The notes beneath the pieces were generated by a model. It ran no database searches. It saw nothing but the letters and a program-made list of their open reading frames with translations, and had not been told where the DNA came from. Source: Fusobacterium massiliense (GTDB lineage: Bacteria > Fusobacteriota > Fusobacteriia > Fusobacteriales > Fusobacteriaceae). From it: a DNA stretch of 64,000 bases. The position numbers were made by a program, and so were the translations under genes. Positions 54,353 to 63,973 of this stretch are shown here, one piece after another (position 1 is the first letter of the stretch; each line of letters starts with the position of its first letter). The DNA is taken from assembly GCF_900095705.1 (NCBI RefSeq), contig NZ_LT608326.1:310001-374000 (forward strand). The letters run 5' to 3'.

Positions 54353-55249
54353 TTGAAAAAAGAATTACAATTTTATCTCTCAGTTATGAAAAATGGAAGT
54401 AATAAAGGAGAGATAAATACTTTAAAAAAGAAAATAAAATATGTTTTTAGAAATTTAGTATATTACAAATATACTAAAAAATTAGCTAACTTTATTATGA
54501 ATGATAAATTTTTAAATGAAAACATATATAAATATCCTGTTCTTTGTTCAAAAATACATAGGCCATACATTACAAATTCAATAAAACAACAGGAAAAAGT
54601 AAATATTATTACATCTTCCTATAATTTTATAAATAATTTTTTTAAAGAAGATTTTTTAAATGAGTTGTACAAAAATGGAAGTTGTAAAATTTGTGAGATA
54701 GAGGGAAAAAACGAAGAAAAATTATTTTTTTATTTTAAAATATACACAGATTTTGAAAAAGAAGGAGAATTTAATATAATTTGCAACAATAGAGAGGGAG
54801 TTCAAATATCTAAATTAACTTTTTCATTTAATGAAAATAAATTGATTATTGGTGGGCTTCAGGGAATGCAAAAAGATGGAAATACAGAGGAAATAAAAAA
54901 AATAACTAAAAATTTTTATGGTGAATTTCCTAAGAAGATGACAATAGAAGTTCTATACTCTCTTTTTCCAGAACTTGAAAAAATTGCTGTAGGAAATGAT
55001 GGACATATCTATTCATCATTAAGATATAAATATAAAAGTAGTAGGAAAATTAGTGCAGATTATGATGAATTTTGGGAAAGTTTAGGTTCGAAGAAAGTGG
55101 ATAGTATTTTTTGGCTATTACCAAAAGAGCTAGTTAGAAAAAAAATAGAAGATATTCCTAGCAAGAAAAGATCACAATATACTAATAGATATAAAGTTTT
55201 AGATACTTTAGAAGAAAATATTAAAATTTTTTTAGCAAATACTAGATAG
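54353..55249 (+). CDS. VirK/YbjX (DUF535) family protein
   Basis: This 298-residue protein starts at TTG after GAGGAGG. SKIHRPYITNS near 62, the IGGLQGMQKDG segment near 165 and LRYKYKSSRKISADYDEFW near 224 are DUF535 features. Members in enterobacteria affect LPS-linked traits and peptide resistance, but the molecular activity is unknown. It has no signal peptide. Position just before the LPS genes is in keeping with an envelope role. Confidence 0.8.
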   Translation: MKKELQFYLSVMKNGSNKGEINTLKKKIKYVFRNLVYYKYTKKLANFIMNDKFLNENIYKYPVLCSKIHRPYITNSIKQQEKVNIITSSYNFINNFFKEDFLNELYKNGSCKICEIEGKNEEKLFFYFKIYTDFEKEGEFNIICNNREGVQISKLTFSFNENKLIIGGLQGMQKDGNTEEIKKITKNFYGEFPKKMTIEVLYSLFPELEKIAVGNDGHIYSSLRYKYKSSRKISADYDEFWESLGSKKVDSIFWLLPKELVRKKIEDIPSKKRSQYTNRYKVLDTLEENIKIFLANTR

Positions 55250-55270
55250 TATAGAACTGTTATAAAAAAA

Positions 55271-55343
55271 GTCTCTTAACAGCTGTATGAGTTCTGCGAA
55301 CTCAATAAAGACAGCTCTTCGAACTAATACGGACATCAGAGAC
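55271..55343 (-). repeat. dispersed palindromic repeat, copy 18
   Basis: A nearly complete reverse copy with small changes in the arms (TAACAGCTGTATG, GGACATCAGAGAC). The reversed flank with ATACTTTACTATAGAATAA follows. Confidence 0.87.
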
Positions 55344-55383
55344 TAATTTTGCTATTTAATTTTATACTTTACTATAGAATAAG

Positions 55384-55421
55384 AAAATGTACTTTTATAA
55401 GATATTAAGGTACATTTTTTT
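55384..55421 (+). terminator. terminator-like hairpin before the LPS cluster
   Basis: AAAATGTAC (55384-55392) and GTACATTTT (55410-55418) form a 9-bp stem with a 17-base loop followed by T residues. It would end transcription of the DUF535 gene. Confidence 0.6.
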
Positions 55422-55444
55422 ATGCAAATAAAGTTATAATTTGG

Positions 55445-55450
55445 TATAAT
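55445..55450 (+). promoter_or_regulatory. extended -10 element of the LPS gene cluster
   Basis: TTGGTATAAT with TATAAT at 55445-55450 lies 29 bases before the first LPS gene. No good -35 is visible. Confidence 0.5.
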
Positions 55451-55479
55451 AATAAATAAAATATTAAAGGAGATTTTTA

Positions 55480-56388
55480 ATGGGATTAAAAATTTTAAAA
55501 AACTTTAAAAAGAATATTTATTGGAGAATAAACAAGTATTCACTTTCACATTCAGAAGAATTAAGATATATTATAAAATCAAGAATAGAAACTATGGATA
55601 AATTATTGGGAGGCTATTCAATTAGTAGATATGGTGATGGAGAACTTTCATTAATCTACAAAAAGAAAAAGAATGGAATAAATTATCAGGAAGATAATCT
55701 TGAAATGCGTAAAAGATTAGCAGAAATATTGTTATCAAATTTAAAAAATCATATAGTTGGGATACCAGGACCTTTAATTAAAGTTGATGATTTAATTAGA
55801 GGTGAAGCATATTTTTGGAGTAAATACTACTATACCAATAAGAAAAATTTGAATAAACATTTGTCAAAAACAAAGATCTACTATGATCAAATGATAAGTA
55901 GATTTTATTTGCCTTATACCGATAAAAGTGATTGTGAACTTATTGTTGAAAAATTAAAACAATTATTTCAGGATAGAGAAGTTTTAATTGTTGAAGGTGA
56001 AAATACAAGATTTGGTTTAGGAAATGAGTTATTATCTTTAGCAAAAAAAGTAAATAGAATATTATGTCCACCTAAAAATGCTTATAGAATATATAGTAAA
56101 ATTTTAGAAAGAATAAAAAAAGAAGATAGGAAACAATTGATATTAATAGCATTAGGACCAACTGCAACAATACTGGCTTACGATTTAGCAAAAGAAGGAT
56201 ACCAAGCTGTAGATATAGGTCATATGGATATTGAATATGAGTGGTATCTAAGAAAAGCAGATAGAAAAATCGATATAGAAAATAAAGCAGTTAACGAAGT
56301 TAGTGGAGTTGTAGATAAAGAGATAAAAAATGAAGAATTAAAGAAGATGTATGAATCTCAGATTATCGATAAAATTAGTCTTGATTAA
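55480..56388 (+). CDS. GT-D fold glycosyltransferase (DUF1792/SP_1767 type)
   Basis: This 302-residue protein matches the GT-D glycosyltransferase family first described in streptococcal serine-rich adhesin glycosylation. SISRYGDGELSLI near residue 47 is the acidic metal/sugar-nucleotide site, and LGPTATILAYDLAKEGYQAV with DIGHMDIEYEWY near 230-260 is the C-terminal signature. It transfers glucose in the characterised enzyme. Here it heads an LPS-type cluster, so it probably acts on a core or O-chain sugar. AAAGGAG precedes the ATG. Confidence 0.85.
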   Translation: MGLKILKNFKKNIYWRINKYSLSHSEELRYIIKSRIETMDKLLGGYSISRYGDGELSLIYKKKKNGINYQEDNLEMRKRLAEILLSNLKNHIVGIPGPLIKVDDLIRGEAYFWSKYYYTNKKNLNKHLSKTKIYYDQMISRFYLPYTDKSDCELIVEKLKQLFQDREVLIVEGENTRFGLGNELLSLAKKVNRILCPPKNAYRIYSKILERIKKEDRKQLILIALGPTATILAYDLAKEGYQAVDIGHMDIEYEWYLRKADRKIDIENKAVNEVSGVVDKEIKNEELKKMYESQIIDKISLD

Positions 56389-56400
56389 GGAGTAAAATTA

Positions 56401-57495
56401 ATGATAAGAAAAATAAATAGAATTTTTCAAGATTATATGAGGGACAAAAGATTAAAAATAGGTAAAGCTATTTGGGATAGAAAAGAAAAATCTAAAATAA
56501 TAGAAGGAAATAATTTTTTAGAGCTTAATAATATAAAATCTATACTTTTTTTAAGATATGATGGGAAAATTGGAGATATGATAGTAAATTCTTTAATGTT
56601 TCGTGAAATAAAAAAAGTGTATCCAAATATAAAAATTGGAGTTGTAGCTAGAGGTTCTGCAATAGATATAATAAAAGATAATCCTAATGTTGATAAGATT
56701 TATGAATATCATAAAGATAGAAAAAAAATTAAAGAGCTAGCTTTAAAAATAAAAAAAGAGGAGTACGATTTATTGATTGATTTTTCAGAAATGTTAAGAG
56801 TTAATCAAATGATGCTTATAAATTTGTGTAAATCTAGAATAAATATTGGAATAGAAAAAGGAAACTGGAATCTATTTGACATTTCATTAAATGTTAGAGA
56901 TTTTAATCAACATATTTCTAAGTTATATATAAAAATATTAAAATTTTTAGGAATAGAAAATATAGATTCATCTTATGATATTTTTTCTAGTGATTATTTA
57001 TTGCAAAAATTAGGCTTAGAAAATAAGAATTACTGTCTATTTAATCCTTATGCAGCTAGTAAACATAGGAGTTTTTCTAGTGAAAATATTCATAAAATAT
57101 CTAAAATAATATTAGAAAATGATTATGAATATTTGATTTTAATTGGAAATGAAGAAAAAATAAAAGAATTAAAAAAAATAGATATTGATAAAGAAAATAG
57201 AGTAAAAGTAATTGAAACAAAAGGTATGTTGGAAGTAGCAGAACTTATAAAAGGAGCAAATTTAGTTGTAAGTCCAGATACTTCAATTGTTCATTTAGCA
57301 AGAGCTTTTGATAAAAAAATTATTTGTATTTATAGAAAAGAACTAGGAAAAGAAGATAAAAATTCTATACTTTGGGGGCCTAATTCAGAAAATGCAAGAG
57401 TTATATTTGTAGAAAAAATAGTTAAAGATGGTGAAGAAATAGATATAAATGAGATAAATTTAGATAATTTGAAGAAAGAGATGGAGAAAATATGA
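56401..57495 (+). CDS. glycosyltransferase family 9 (heptosyltransferase-like)
   Basis: This 364-residue GT-B enzyme has LRYDGKIGDMIVNS near 50, resembling the LxxxGDxI start of heptosyltransferases, and SPDTSIVHLARAFDKKIICIY near 294 for nucleotide-sugar binding. GT9 members add heptose to LPS inner core. The acceptor cannot be told. It begins 12 bases after the GT-D gene, and its last four bases overlap the next gene. Confidence 0.87.
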   Translation: MIRKINRIFQDYMRDKRLKIGKAIWDRKEKSKIIEGNNFLELNNIKSILFLRYDGKIGDMIVNSLMFREIKKVYPNIKIGVVARGSAIDIIKDNPNVDKIYEYHKDRKKIKELALKIKKEEYDLLIDFSEMLRVNQMMLINLCKSRINIGIEKGNWNLFDISLNVRDFNQHISKLYIKILKFLGIENIDSSYDIFSSDYLLQKLGLENKNYCLFNPYAASKHRSFSSENIHKISKIILENDYEYLILIGNEEKIKELKKIDIDKENRVKVIETKGMLEVAELIKGANLVVSPDTSIVHLARAFDKKIICIYRKELGKEDKNSILWGPNSENARVIFVEKIVKDGEEIDINEINLDNLKKEMEKI

Positions 57496-58349
57496 AAATA
57501 TCAGTAATAGTTCCTATATATAATAGGCTAGAACATTTAAGAGCTTTGTTTTTATGCTTGTTAAAGCAAAAAAAACAACCTGATGAGCTTATAATAACAG
57601 ATGATGGTTCATCACAAAAAGTCTTAGATTTTATAGGGGATTTAATTCCTAAAGCACAATTTAAAGTAAAACATATTTATCAAGAAGATAAAGGTTTTAG
57701 AAAAACAAGAGCTTTAAATAATGGAGTTAGAAATTCTATTGGAGATTTATTAATTTTTTGTGATCAAGATTTAATTTTTGGTGAGGAATATATTGAAACA
57801 ATAGCTAAAAATATAAAAAATGATATATTTTTAATGGGAAGAGCACATCATATAACAGAAGCAGAAAAAAGTATTATTTTATCCGATATCAATAAGATAG
57901 CTACTTACAATGAAATCGTTCAAAAAATTCCAAGTAAGTATATAGAAACCATTAAAAAAATATTAAAAGAAGACAGGAAAAGAAGATTATTAAAAACTTT
58001 TAAATTAGCGAAAAGAGGAATAAGACTTGTTGGGATGTCTTATGCATTGATGAAAGATAGCTATATAAAAGTAAATGGTTATGATGAAAACTATATTGGT
58101 TGGGGGCAAGAAGATGATGATTTTGGAAATAGATTAACTGTTGCTGGAATAAACGGAAAAGAATTAGTGACTAAAAATATTCAGTTACATCTTTGGCATT
58201 ACTCAGATCCAACAAAAGTACATTCTTCTAATGAGGAATATTATTACAAGAGAAAAGAAGAAATTTTTTCAAAAAAAGATTTCTATTGTAAAAATGGATA
58301 TGAAGATAGTAAAAATAGAGATGATGTTACAATAAAAGAATTAAATTAA
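57492..58349 (+). CDS. glycosyltransferase family 2
   Basis: This 285-residue GT-A enzyme starts MKISVIVPIYNRLEHLRAL, has ITDDGSSQKVLDF and the CDQDLIFGEEY DxD-type metal site near 93, and the GWGQEDDDFGNRL segment near 201 found in chondroitin-synthase-like and galactosyltransferase-type GT2 enzymes. It overlaps the GT9 gene by ATGA. Donor sugar unknown. Confidence 0.88.
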   Translation: MKISVIVPIYNRLEHLRALFLCLLKQKKQPDELIITDDGSSQKVLDFIGDLIPKAQFKVKHIYQEDKGFRKTRALNNGVRNSIGDLLIFCDQDLIFGEEYIETIAKNIKNDIFLMGRAHHITEAEKSIILSDINKIATYNEIVQKIPSKYIETIKKILKEDRKRRLLKTFKLAKRGIRLVGMSYALMKDSYIKVNGYDENYIGWGQEDDDFGNRLTVAGINGKELVTKNIQLHLWHYSDPTKVHSSNEEYYYKRKEEIFSKKDFYCKNGYEDSKNRDDVTIKELN

Positions 58350-58359
58350 AGGGAAGATT

Positions 58360-59076
58360 ATGCTATTAGAAGAGAAATATAAGGAATATTCACTATTTGC
58401 TTATGATAAAATTTTTATAGAAATTGGTAAAAATATTATAGATAAAAAATATAAAGAACTTAATATTTTAAAGAATACTAAAAGAAATTATGTTTCTGAA
58501 ATTCAGATAGATAATACTAGCTATATATTTAAAGAGCCTAGAAACGAATATATAATTCCTCAAAGAAAAATATTTACACTATTTAAAAAGGGAGAAGCTT
58601 TAACAACTTTGATAAATGTCTATAAAGCAATTATCAATGATAACTTGCTCGAGTATGCAAAACCACTTTTAGCAATAGTAAAAAGAAAAAATGGAATGAT
58701 TTGTTATTCTGCTTTGATTCAAGAAAAAATTAATATTAATGATAGTAGAGAGCTTAATAAAATGGTTGAAGCTACAAAAAAAATTCATAGCAAAGGTTAT
58801 TATCATGGGGACTGTAATCCCAGCAACTTTATGACTTCAAAGAATGAAGTAAAAATTTTAGATACTCAAGCAAAAAAAATGAGTTTTGGAAATTATAGAG
58901 CTCATTATGATATGCTAACGATGAAAATGGATTCATATCAAGAAATGGAGTATCCATATAAAAAGAATATATTTTATTATTTTGCTATTTTTATGAAAAA
59001 AATAAAGAAACTTAAATTTATTGGAAAAATAAAAGAAAAAAAGAAAAAATTAAGAGAAAAAGGTTGGAAAATATAA
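58360..59076 (+). CDS. LPS core heptose kinase-like protein (RfaY/WaaY type)
   Basis: This 238-residue protein has the kinase catalytic segment YHGDCNPSNFM near 147-157 and LDTQAKKMSF near 170 in place of the DFG-like metal site, as in RfaY/WaaY and related small kinases. WaaY phosphorylates heptose II of the LPS core. The lysine-rich C-terminus suggests membrane association. It lies between GT2 and acyltransferase genes. Confidence 0.75.
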   Translation: MLLEEKYKEYSLFAYDKIFIEIGKNIIDKKYKELNILKNTKRNYVSEIQIDNTSYIFKEPRNEYIIPQRKIFTLFKKGEALTTLINVYKAIINDNLLEYAKPLLAIVKRKNGMICYSALIQEKININDSRELNKMVEATKKIHSKGYYHGDCNPSNFMTSKNEVKILDTQAKKMSFGNYRAHYDMLTMKMDSYQEMEYPYKKNIFYYFAIFMKKIKKLKFIGKIKEKKKKLREKGWKI

Positions 59077-59745
59077 ATGTATAGTATTCATTTTAAATAT
59101 TTTACAGGACTTAATTTTATAAAAACCAAGTATAAAAAAATAAAAAATAAATTAGAAATATTTGGGAAATTAAGGAAAAATAAGATAAAAATTTCTGGGA
59201 ATAATAACATTATATATGTTGGTAAGAATTCTATACTTAGAGATTGTAATATTTTTATAAAAGGAAATAATAATATTCTTTATATAGGAGATGATTGTGT
59301 AGTTAATAAAACATCAATCATTTTAGATAATGAAGGAGCAGAAATTAGAATTGGAAATCAAACTTCAATTGCAAAAGCACAAATTGTTTCTCTAGAACCA
59401 TATAAAATTGAAATAGGAGATGATTGTATGTTATCTTATGATATTGAGATAAGAAATACTGATTCTCATAAAATATATGATAAAAATACAAATCAAAGGA
59501 TTAATGAGGGAAATAGTGTTAATATTGGAAATCATGTATGGTTAGGTATGAGAGTTATTATTTTAAAAGGTGTAACTATAGAAGATAATTCAATTGTTGC
59601 TGGGGGAAGTATAGTAACTAAAGATGTCAAGTCTAACACTATTGTATCTGGAAGTCCAGCAAAACAGATAAAAGAAAATATATACTGGACTAGAGAAGAA
59701 GTGATGCAATATAAAATTGAGGAGGATGCATCTTTAAATGCTTAA
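59077..59745 (+). CDS. hexapeptide-repeat acyltransferase (first of a tandem pair)
   Basis: This 222-residue protein has a left-handed beta-helix from about residue 40 with isoleucine-led hexapeptides, and the C-terminal acyltransferase block [15 protein letters not shown] near 150, [13 protein letters not shown] and GSPAKQI. It probably acetylates a sugar of the surface glycan. It starts at the base after the kinase stop and overlaps the next gene by eight bases. It is a clear paralogue of the following protein. Confidence 0.85.
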   Translation: MYSIHFKYFTGLNFIKTKYKKIKNKLEIFGKLRKNKIKISGNNNIIYVGKNSILRDCNIFIKGNNNILYIGDDCVVNKTSIILDNEGAEIRIGNQTSIAKAQIVSLEPYKIEIGDDCMLSYDIEIRNTDSHKIYDKNTNQRINEGNSVNIGNHVWLGMRVIILKGVTIEDNSIVAGGSIVTKDVKSNTIVSGSPAKQIKENIYWTREEVMQYKIEEDASLNA

Positions 59746-60496
59746 ATTTTGTTTACATTTATTATTAGGCTTTAATCTAATAAAAAATAAGTATAAAAAA
59801 ATAAAAAATAAAATAAAAATCTTAGCTAAACTTAATAAAACTAAAATGATAATTTTAGGTGACAACAATATCTTTAGTGCTAATAAAGATAGTTTTTTTA
59901 AAAAAACTTCATTTTTTATAAAGAATAACAATAATATACTTTTTTTTAAAAAGAAATCTATACTTAAAAATTGTCAAATAATAGTTGAGGGCTTTAATAA
60001 TGTCCTTTACATAGATAAAAGCACATTACTTAGAGATAGTTATATAAAAATAGAAGGAAATAATAATAAAATATTTATAGGAAGTAACTGTTCTTTAAAA
60101 AATTTAACAATTGATATGAAAAATGTAAATTCAGTAATTAAAATAGGTGATAAAATTTCAATAGAAGAAGCAAGAATCACATCTTTTGAACCATATAAAA
60201 TAGAGATAGGTAAAGATTGTATGTTTTCTTCTGATATTATAATAATGAATACTGATGTATATAAAATTTATGATGTAGATACAAAGTTTAAAACAAATGA
60301 AGGAAAAGAGATATCTATTGGAAATCATGTATGGTTAGGTATGAGGACGATTGTTTTAAAGGGAGTAAATATAGGAGATGATTCTATTGTTGCAGCTGGA
60401 AGTATAGTTACCAGAGATGTTAAATCAAATACAATTGTATCTGGAATTCCAGCAAAGCAAGTAAAAATAAATAAAAATTGGTCAAGAGATTTATAA
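59738..60496 (+). CDS. hexapeptide-repeat acyltransferase (second of a tandem pair)
   Basis: This 252-residue paralogue of the preceding protein shares the N-terminal [12 protein letters not shown] stretch, [15 protein letters not shown] and the C-terminal [16 protein letters not shown] and VSGIPAKQV blocks. It has about 33 extra residues of beta-helix near residues 45-80. The ribosome site GGAGGA lies inside the previous gene, 12 bases from the ATG. The acetyl acceptor is unknown. Confidence 0.85.
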   Translation: MLKFCLHLLLGFNLIKNKYKKIKNKIKILAKLNKTKMIILGDNNIFSANKDSFFKKTSFFIKNNNNILFFKKKSILKNCQIIVEGFNNVLYIDKSTLLRDSYIKIEGNNNKIFIGSNCSLKNLTIDMKNVNSVIKIGDKISIEEARITSFEPYKIEIGKDCMFSSDIIIMNTDVYKIYDVDTKFKTNEGKEISIGNHVWLGMRTIVLKGVNIGDDSIVAAGSIVTRDVKSNTIVSGIPAKQVKINKNWSRDL

Positions 60497-60520
60497 TAAA
60501 TTTTAATTAGAGGTAAAAAA

Positions 60521-61711
60521 ATGAAAAAAACATTTTTACATATATCAGAAGAATTTGAGTATACATGGCTTGGAAAAGACAATGGAATGATCCCTATTTA
60601 TATGTCTGAAAAGTTAGGCTATAATAGTAAAATTTTAACTGTTAATCTAAAAAATGATTTACCTGATAATGAAAGAGGAGTAGAGTTTATAAAAGTAAAA
60701 AGGAAATTTTCTTTTCTTTCAAATTTTGCATACTGGACTAAGTTGGTAAAAAGATACAATATTTTTAAATATCTTATTAAAAATGCTAAAAATATAGATG
60801 TTTTAATGTTGTTTCATGTTTCAAGATGTAGCTATTGGTATGCTTATTTTTATAAAAAATTAAATCCTAATGGCTTTGTATACGTTAAAGCAGACTTTAA
60901 TTTAGCAGTTTATCAAAAAGAATGGAATATAGTTAATTCTAAACCTGAATCTTTTAGAGAGTTTTTCAGAAAAAGAAGAGAAAGTGCAGAATATAATAAA
61001 AGAAAAAAATTAATCCCTTTGACTGATTTAATTAGTTATGAGAGCCTTGAGGCTTATGAATTTATGAAAGATAGTTACGCTGGGATCGATACAAAAGGTA
61101 AAACCATTTATTTGCCTAATGGTTATGATAATGAAATAATTGATAAAATAAAAGTAAAAACTTTAGAAGAAAAAGAGAATATTATATTAACAGTTGGAAG
61201 ATTGGGGACAGAACCTAAAAATACAGAGTTACTATTAGAAACTTTAAAAGAGATCGATTTAAAAAATTGGAAGGTATATCTTGTAGGTTCAATTGATAAA
61301 AAAATTATAAATTATAAAGAAAACTTTTTTAGAGAAAATCCTCAACTGATTGATAAAATAATATTTACAGGGGAAATCAAAGATAGAGAAGAACTATATA
61401 GTTATTATAATAGGGCTAAAGTGTTTGTACTACCATCAAAATGGGAAAGTTTTGGAATTGTAATGGTTGAAGCAATGGCTTTTGGAAATTATGTAATTAC
61501 ATCTAACACTTGCGCAGCTAAAGATATTACAAGTAATAACGAAATAGGAAAAATTGTAGAAATTGGTTCTAAAAAAGAGTTACAAGAAGAAATAAGAAAA
61601 GTGATATCTGGTGAAATAAAATTAAAAGAAAAATATGAAAAAACTTTAAATTATGTTCTAAATTTTAAATATTCATATCTAATAGAAAAATTGGTTGAAA
61701 GGATAAAATAG
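60521..61711 (+). CDS. glycosyltransferase family 4
   Basis: This 396-residue GT-B enzyme has ILTVGRLGTEPKNTELLLE near 221, where the donor domain begins, and PSKWESFGIVMVEAMAFGN near 304, the EX7E-type motif of GT4 retaining enzymes. The N-terminal acceptor domain starts KKTFLHISEEFEYTWLGKDNG. The donor is probably a nucleotide hexose. AGAGGTAAA precedes the ATG. Confidence 0.88.
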   Translation: MKKTFLHISEEFEYTWLGKDNGMIPIYMSEKLGYNSKILTVNLKNDLPDNERGVEFIKVKRKFSFLSNFAYWTKLVKRYNIFKYLIKNAKNIDVLMLFHVSRCSYWYAYFYKKLNPNGFVYVKADFNLAVYQKEWNIVNSKPESFREFFRKRRESAEYNKRKKLIPLTDLISYESLEAYEFMKDSYAGIDTKGKTIYLPNGYDNEIIDKIKVKTLEEKENIILTVGRLGTEPKNTELLLETLKEIDLKNWKVYLVGSIDKKIINYKENFFRENPQLIDKIIFTGEIKDREELYSYYNRAKVFVLPSKWESFGIVMVEAMAFGNYVITSNTCAAKDITSNNEIGKIVEIGSKKELQEEIRKVISGEIKLKEKYEKTLNYVLNFKYSYLIEKLVERIK

Positions 61712-61712
61712 T

Positions 61713-62783
61713 ATGAAAAAAATAGGCTTTTGTATTGATTCATTAGAAATGGGAGGAGCAGAAAAATTACTTGTTGACATTGTTAATACACTCTATGAAA
61801 CTAATGATTATGAAATTCATATTTTAACAAAAATGAAAAGTAATTCATATTTTTATAACTTGATAAAAAATAAAGTAAAATATAACTTTTTATTAGAAAA
61901 AAAAGTTAAAGGTTTATTTTCTAAAACAAGGGAATCTATTCTAAAAAAAATAAATTTTAAAAAGTTTTCTGACAAAGTAGATATAATTATAGATTTTTTA
62001 GATGGAGATTTTTTTTTCTATATAAAAAAAATAAAAAATAAAGAAAAAATTATTTGGTTGCATTTGAGTTATGAGACCTTGAAAGTGAGAAAACATATAG
62101 ATAAAAAATTATCTGCTTATAATAAAATAATTGTAATAGCAGACGATATGCAAAAAGAATTATTAGAAACAAGAAAAGATTTAAAAAATATCTATAAAAT
62201 CGATAATTTTGTAGATTATCAAGAGATAGATAAAAAATTAAATGAAGATTTAAAGATAAATTTTGATTTTAAACAAAAATATTTTTTAACAGTTTGCAGA
62301 TTAAATGAAGAACAAAAGGATGTGAAAACTTTAATAGAAGCATTTTCTTTATATAAAGGAGAAGAAAAACTTGTAATAGTTGGAGATGGACCAGATAGAA
62401 AAATTTTAGAAGACTTATCTGTTGAAAAAAAATTAAAAGATAAAGTTTTTTTTCTAGGAATGCTTGATAATCCATTTCCTTTTATGAAAAATGCAGAAGC
62501 TTTTATTTTATCATCAAAAGTAGAGGGCTTTGGTTTAGTCTTAGTTGAAGCTTTATATTGTGGAGCAAAGATTATTTCATCTAATTGTCCAACAGGACCA
62601 AGCCAAATTTTATTAAATGGAGAGGCTGGAGAATTATTTGAGATTTCTAATGTTAAAGAATTATTAAATAAATTAGAGATTATTGGTGATAAAGAATATA
62701 AAAAAGATAAAATAGAAGAAACATTAACTAGATATACAAGAGAAAATTTCAAAAAGAATTTTAGGAAGGTAATAGAATGTTAA
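61713..62783 (+). CDS. glycosyltransferase family 4
   Basis: This 356-residue GT-B enzyme begins MKKIGFCIDSLEMGGAEKLL, the glycine-rich start common to GT4 enzymes such as WaaG-like and N-acetylgalactosaminyl transferases. SSKVEGFGLVLVEALYCGAK near 267 is the donor motif. It starts one base after the preceding stop and overlaps the ligase gene by seven bases. Confidence 0.9.
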   Translation: MKKIGFCIDSLEMGGAEKLLVDIVNTLYETNDYEIHILTKMKSNSYFYNLIKNKVKYNFLLEKKVKGLFSKTRESILKKINFKKFSDKVDIIIDFLDGDFFFYIKKIKNKEKIIWLHLSYETLKVRKHIDKKLSAYNKIIVIADDMQKELLETRKDLKNIYKIDNFVDYQEIDKKLNEDLKINFDFKQKYFLTVCRLNEEQKDVKTLIEAFSLYKGEEKLVIVGDGPDRKILEDLSVEKKLKDKVFFLGMLDNPFPFMKNAEAFILSSKVEGFGLVLVEALYCGAKIISSNCPTGPSQILLNGEAGELFEISNVKELLNKLEIIGDKEYKKDKIEETLTRYTRENFKKNFRKVIEC

Positions 62784-63967
62784 AAGAAAAAAATAGCTTT
62801 TATGAGCAATTGGTTGCTTTTTTAATGTTAGTTTATTTACTCCTTTTATCTCGTAGAGGTGGAGATAGTAAAGATGTGGTTGCTTTATTGATAATGGGAA
62901 TAGTTATTATTTATTCGTATAAAAATGGGATAAAAAAATATTTAGAATATAAAAAAGAACTTATTATAGGTATAGCTTATTTGAGTTTGGTTGGAATTTC
63001 ATATTATATAACTCCAGATAAAAATTCAGATAAGTTTTATACTTTTACACATATGACTATTTTTAGTGTAGCTTTCTTTTTGGTACTCTTGAATTATAGG
63101 ATACAAGAAAAATATATAAAATATATTCTTCCTATATTTTTATTGCTTTCTATTCAACCTTTAGTAAAGGGTATTTTAGATATGTATAATCATTTAAATG
63201 AAATAGGTTCTTATAGAATATCAGGAGACTCATATACAACAAAATATGCAGCAGAGCTGGGAATATATTTTATTTTAGGAATCTTTTGTATTATTTTATA
63301 TAAGCCAATATACATAAAGCTACTTGGGATTATTTATAGCCTTATTCCACTTATTCTTATATTTGGAACTCAATCAAGAAATACGTTTTTAGCATTACCA
63401 ATAGTAATAATATTTTCTTTAATATTAATAAATTGGAAAAGAGGAATTATTATATCAATTATACTTGTTTTATTTTTATCGCTTTCATTTAAATATGCTC
63501 ATAATATAAAAAATATTGATAGAATAAGTAGTTCAATAAGTACAATCGATAAAATTAGGACAGATGCTAGATATATAATTTTTAAAGATGGAATAGCTGA
63601 AGCTAAAAACTATCCTATTTTAGGAAAAGGATTTTATTATTATAAAAATGGGAAGTTACAATCAGCTAATGAAAATCTAGATCACTATCATAATAATTTT
63701 ATAGAAACAGCAGTAACACAAGGAATATTAACTTTAATAGTTTATTTGTTATTTCTGGTAACTCTATTTATAAGAATGCTAAAAAATTATTTTAAAGAAA
63801 ATGATAGATTGAAGAAGTATATAAAATTATTTGGTATAGCTGTATTTATTTTTTCAAATTTATATGGATTATTTGAACCAATATTCTATTTTGAAAAAAT
63901 ATATCAATTAATTTTTACAATAATTGCTTTTACTTTTATAATAGATGATTTAAAAAAAGAAAATTAA
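62777..63967 (+). CDS. O-antigen ligase/polymerase family membrane protein
   Basis: This 396-residue protein has ten or more membrane segments and one long external loop (about 235-320) with the Wzy_C/WaaL features: FGTQSRNTFLALPIV before it and GKGFYYYKNGKLQ with DHYHNNFIETAVTQGIL inside, where the conserved histidine lies. It joins O-chain to lipid A-core or polymerises repeat units in the periplasmic face of the inner membrane. WaaL is favoured by the neighbouring core genes; Wzy cannot be excluded. It is the last gene visible. Confidence 0.83.
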   Translation: MLKEKNSFYEQLVAFLMLVYLLLLSRRGGDSKDVVALLIMGIVIIYSYKNGIKKYLEYKKELIIGIAYLSLVGISYYITPDKNSDKFYTFTHMTIFSVAFFLVLLNYRIQEKYIKYILPIFLLLSIQPLVKGILDMYNHLNEIGSYRISGDSYTTKYAAELGIYFILGIFCIILYKPIYIKLLGIIYSLIPLILIFGTQSRNTFLALPIVIIFSLILINWKRGIIISIILVLFLSLSFKYAHNIKNIDRISSSISTIDKIRTDARYIIFKDGIAEAKNYPILGKGFYYYKNGKLQSANENLDHYHNNFIETAVTQGILTLIVYLLFLVTLFIRMLKNYFKENDRLKKYIKLFGIAVFIFSNLYGLFEPIFYFEKIYQLIFTIIAFTFIIDDLKKEN

Positions 63968-63973
63968 AAAATA

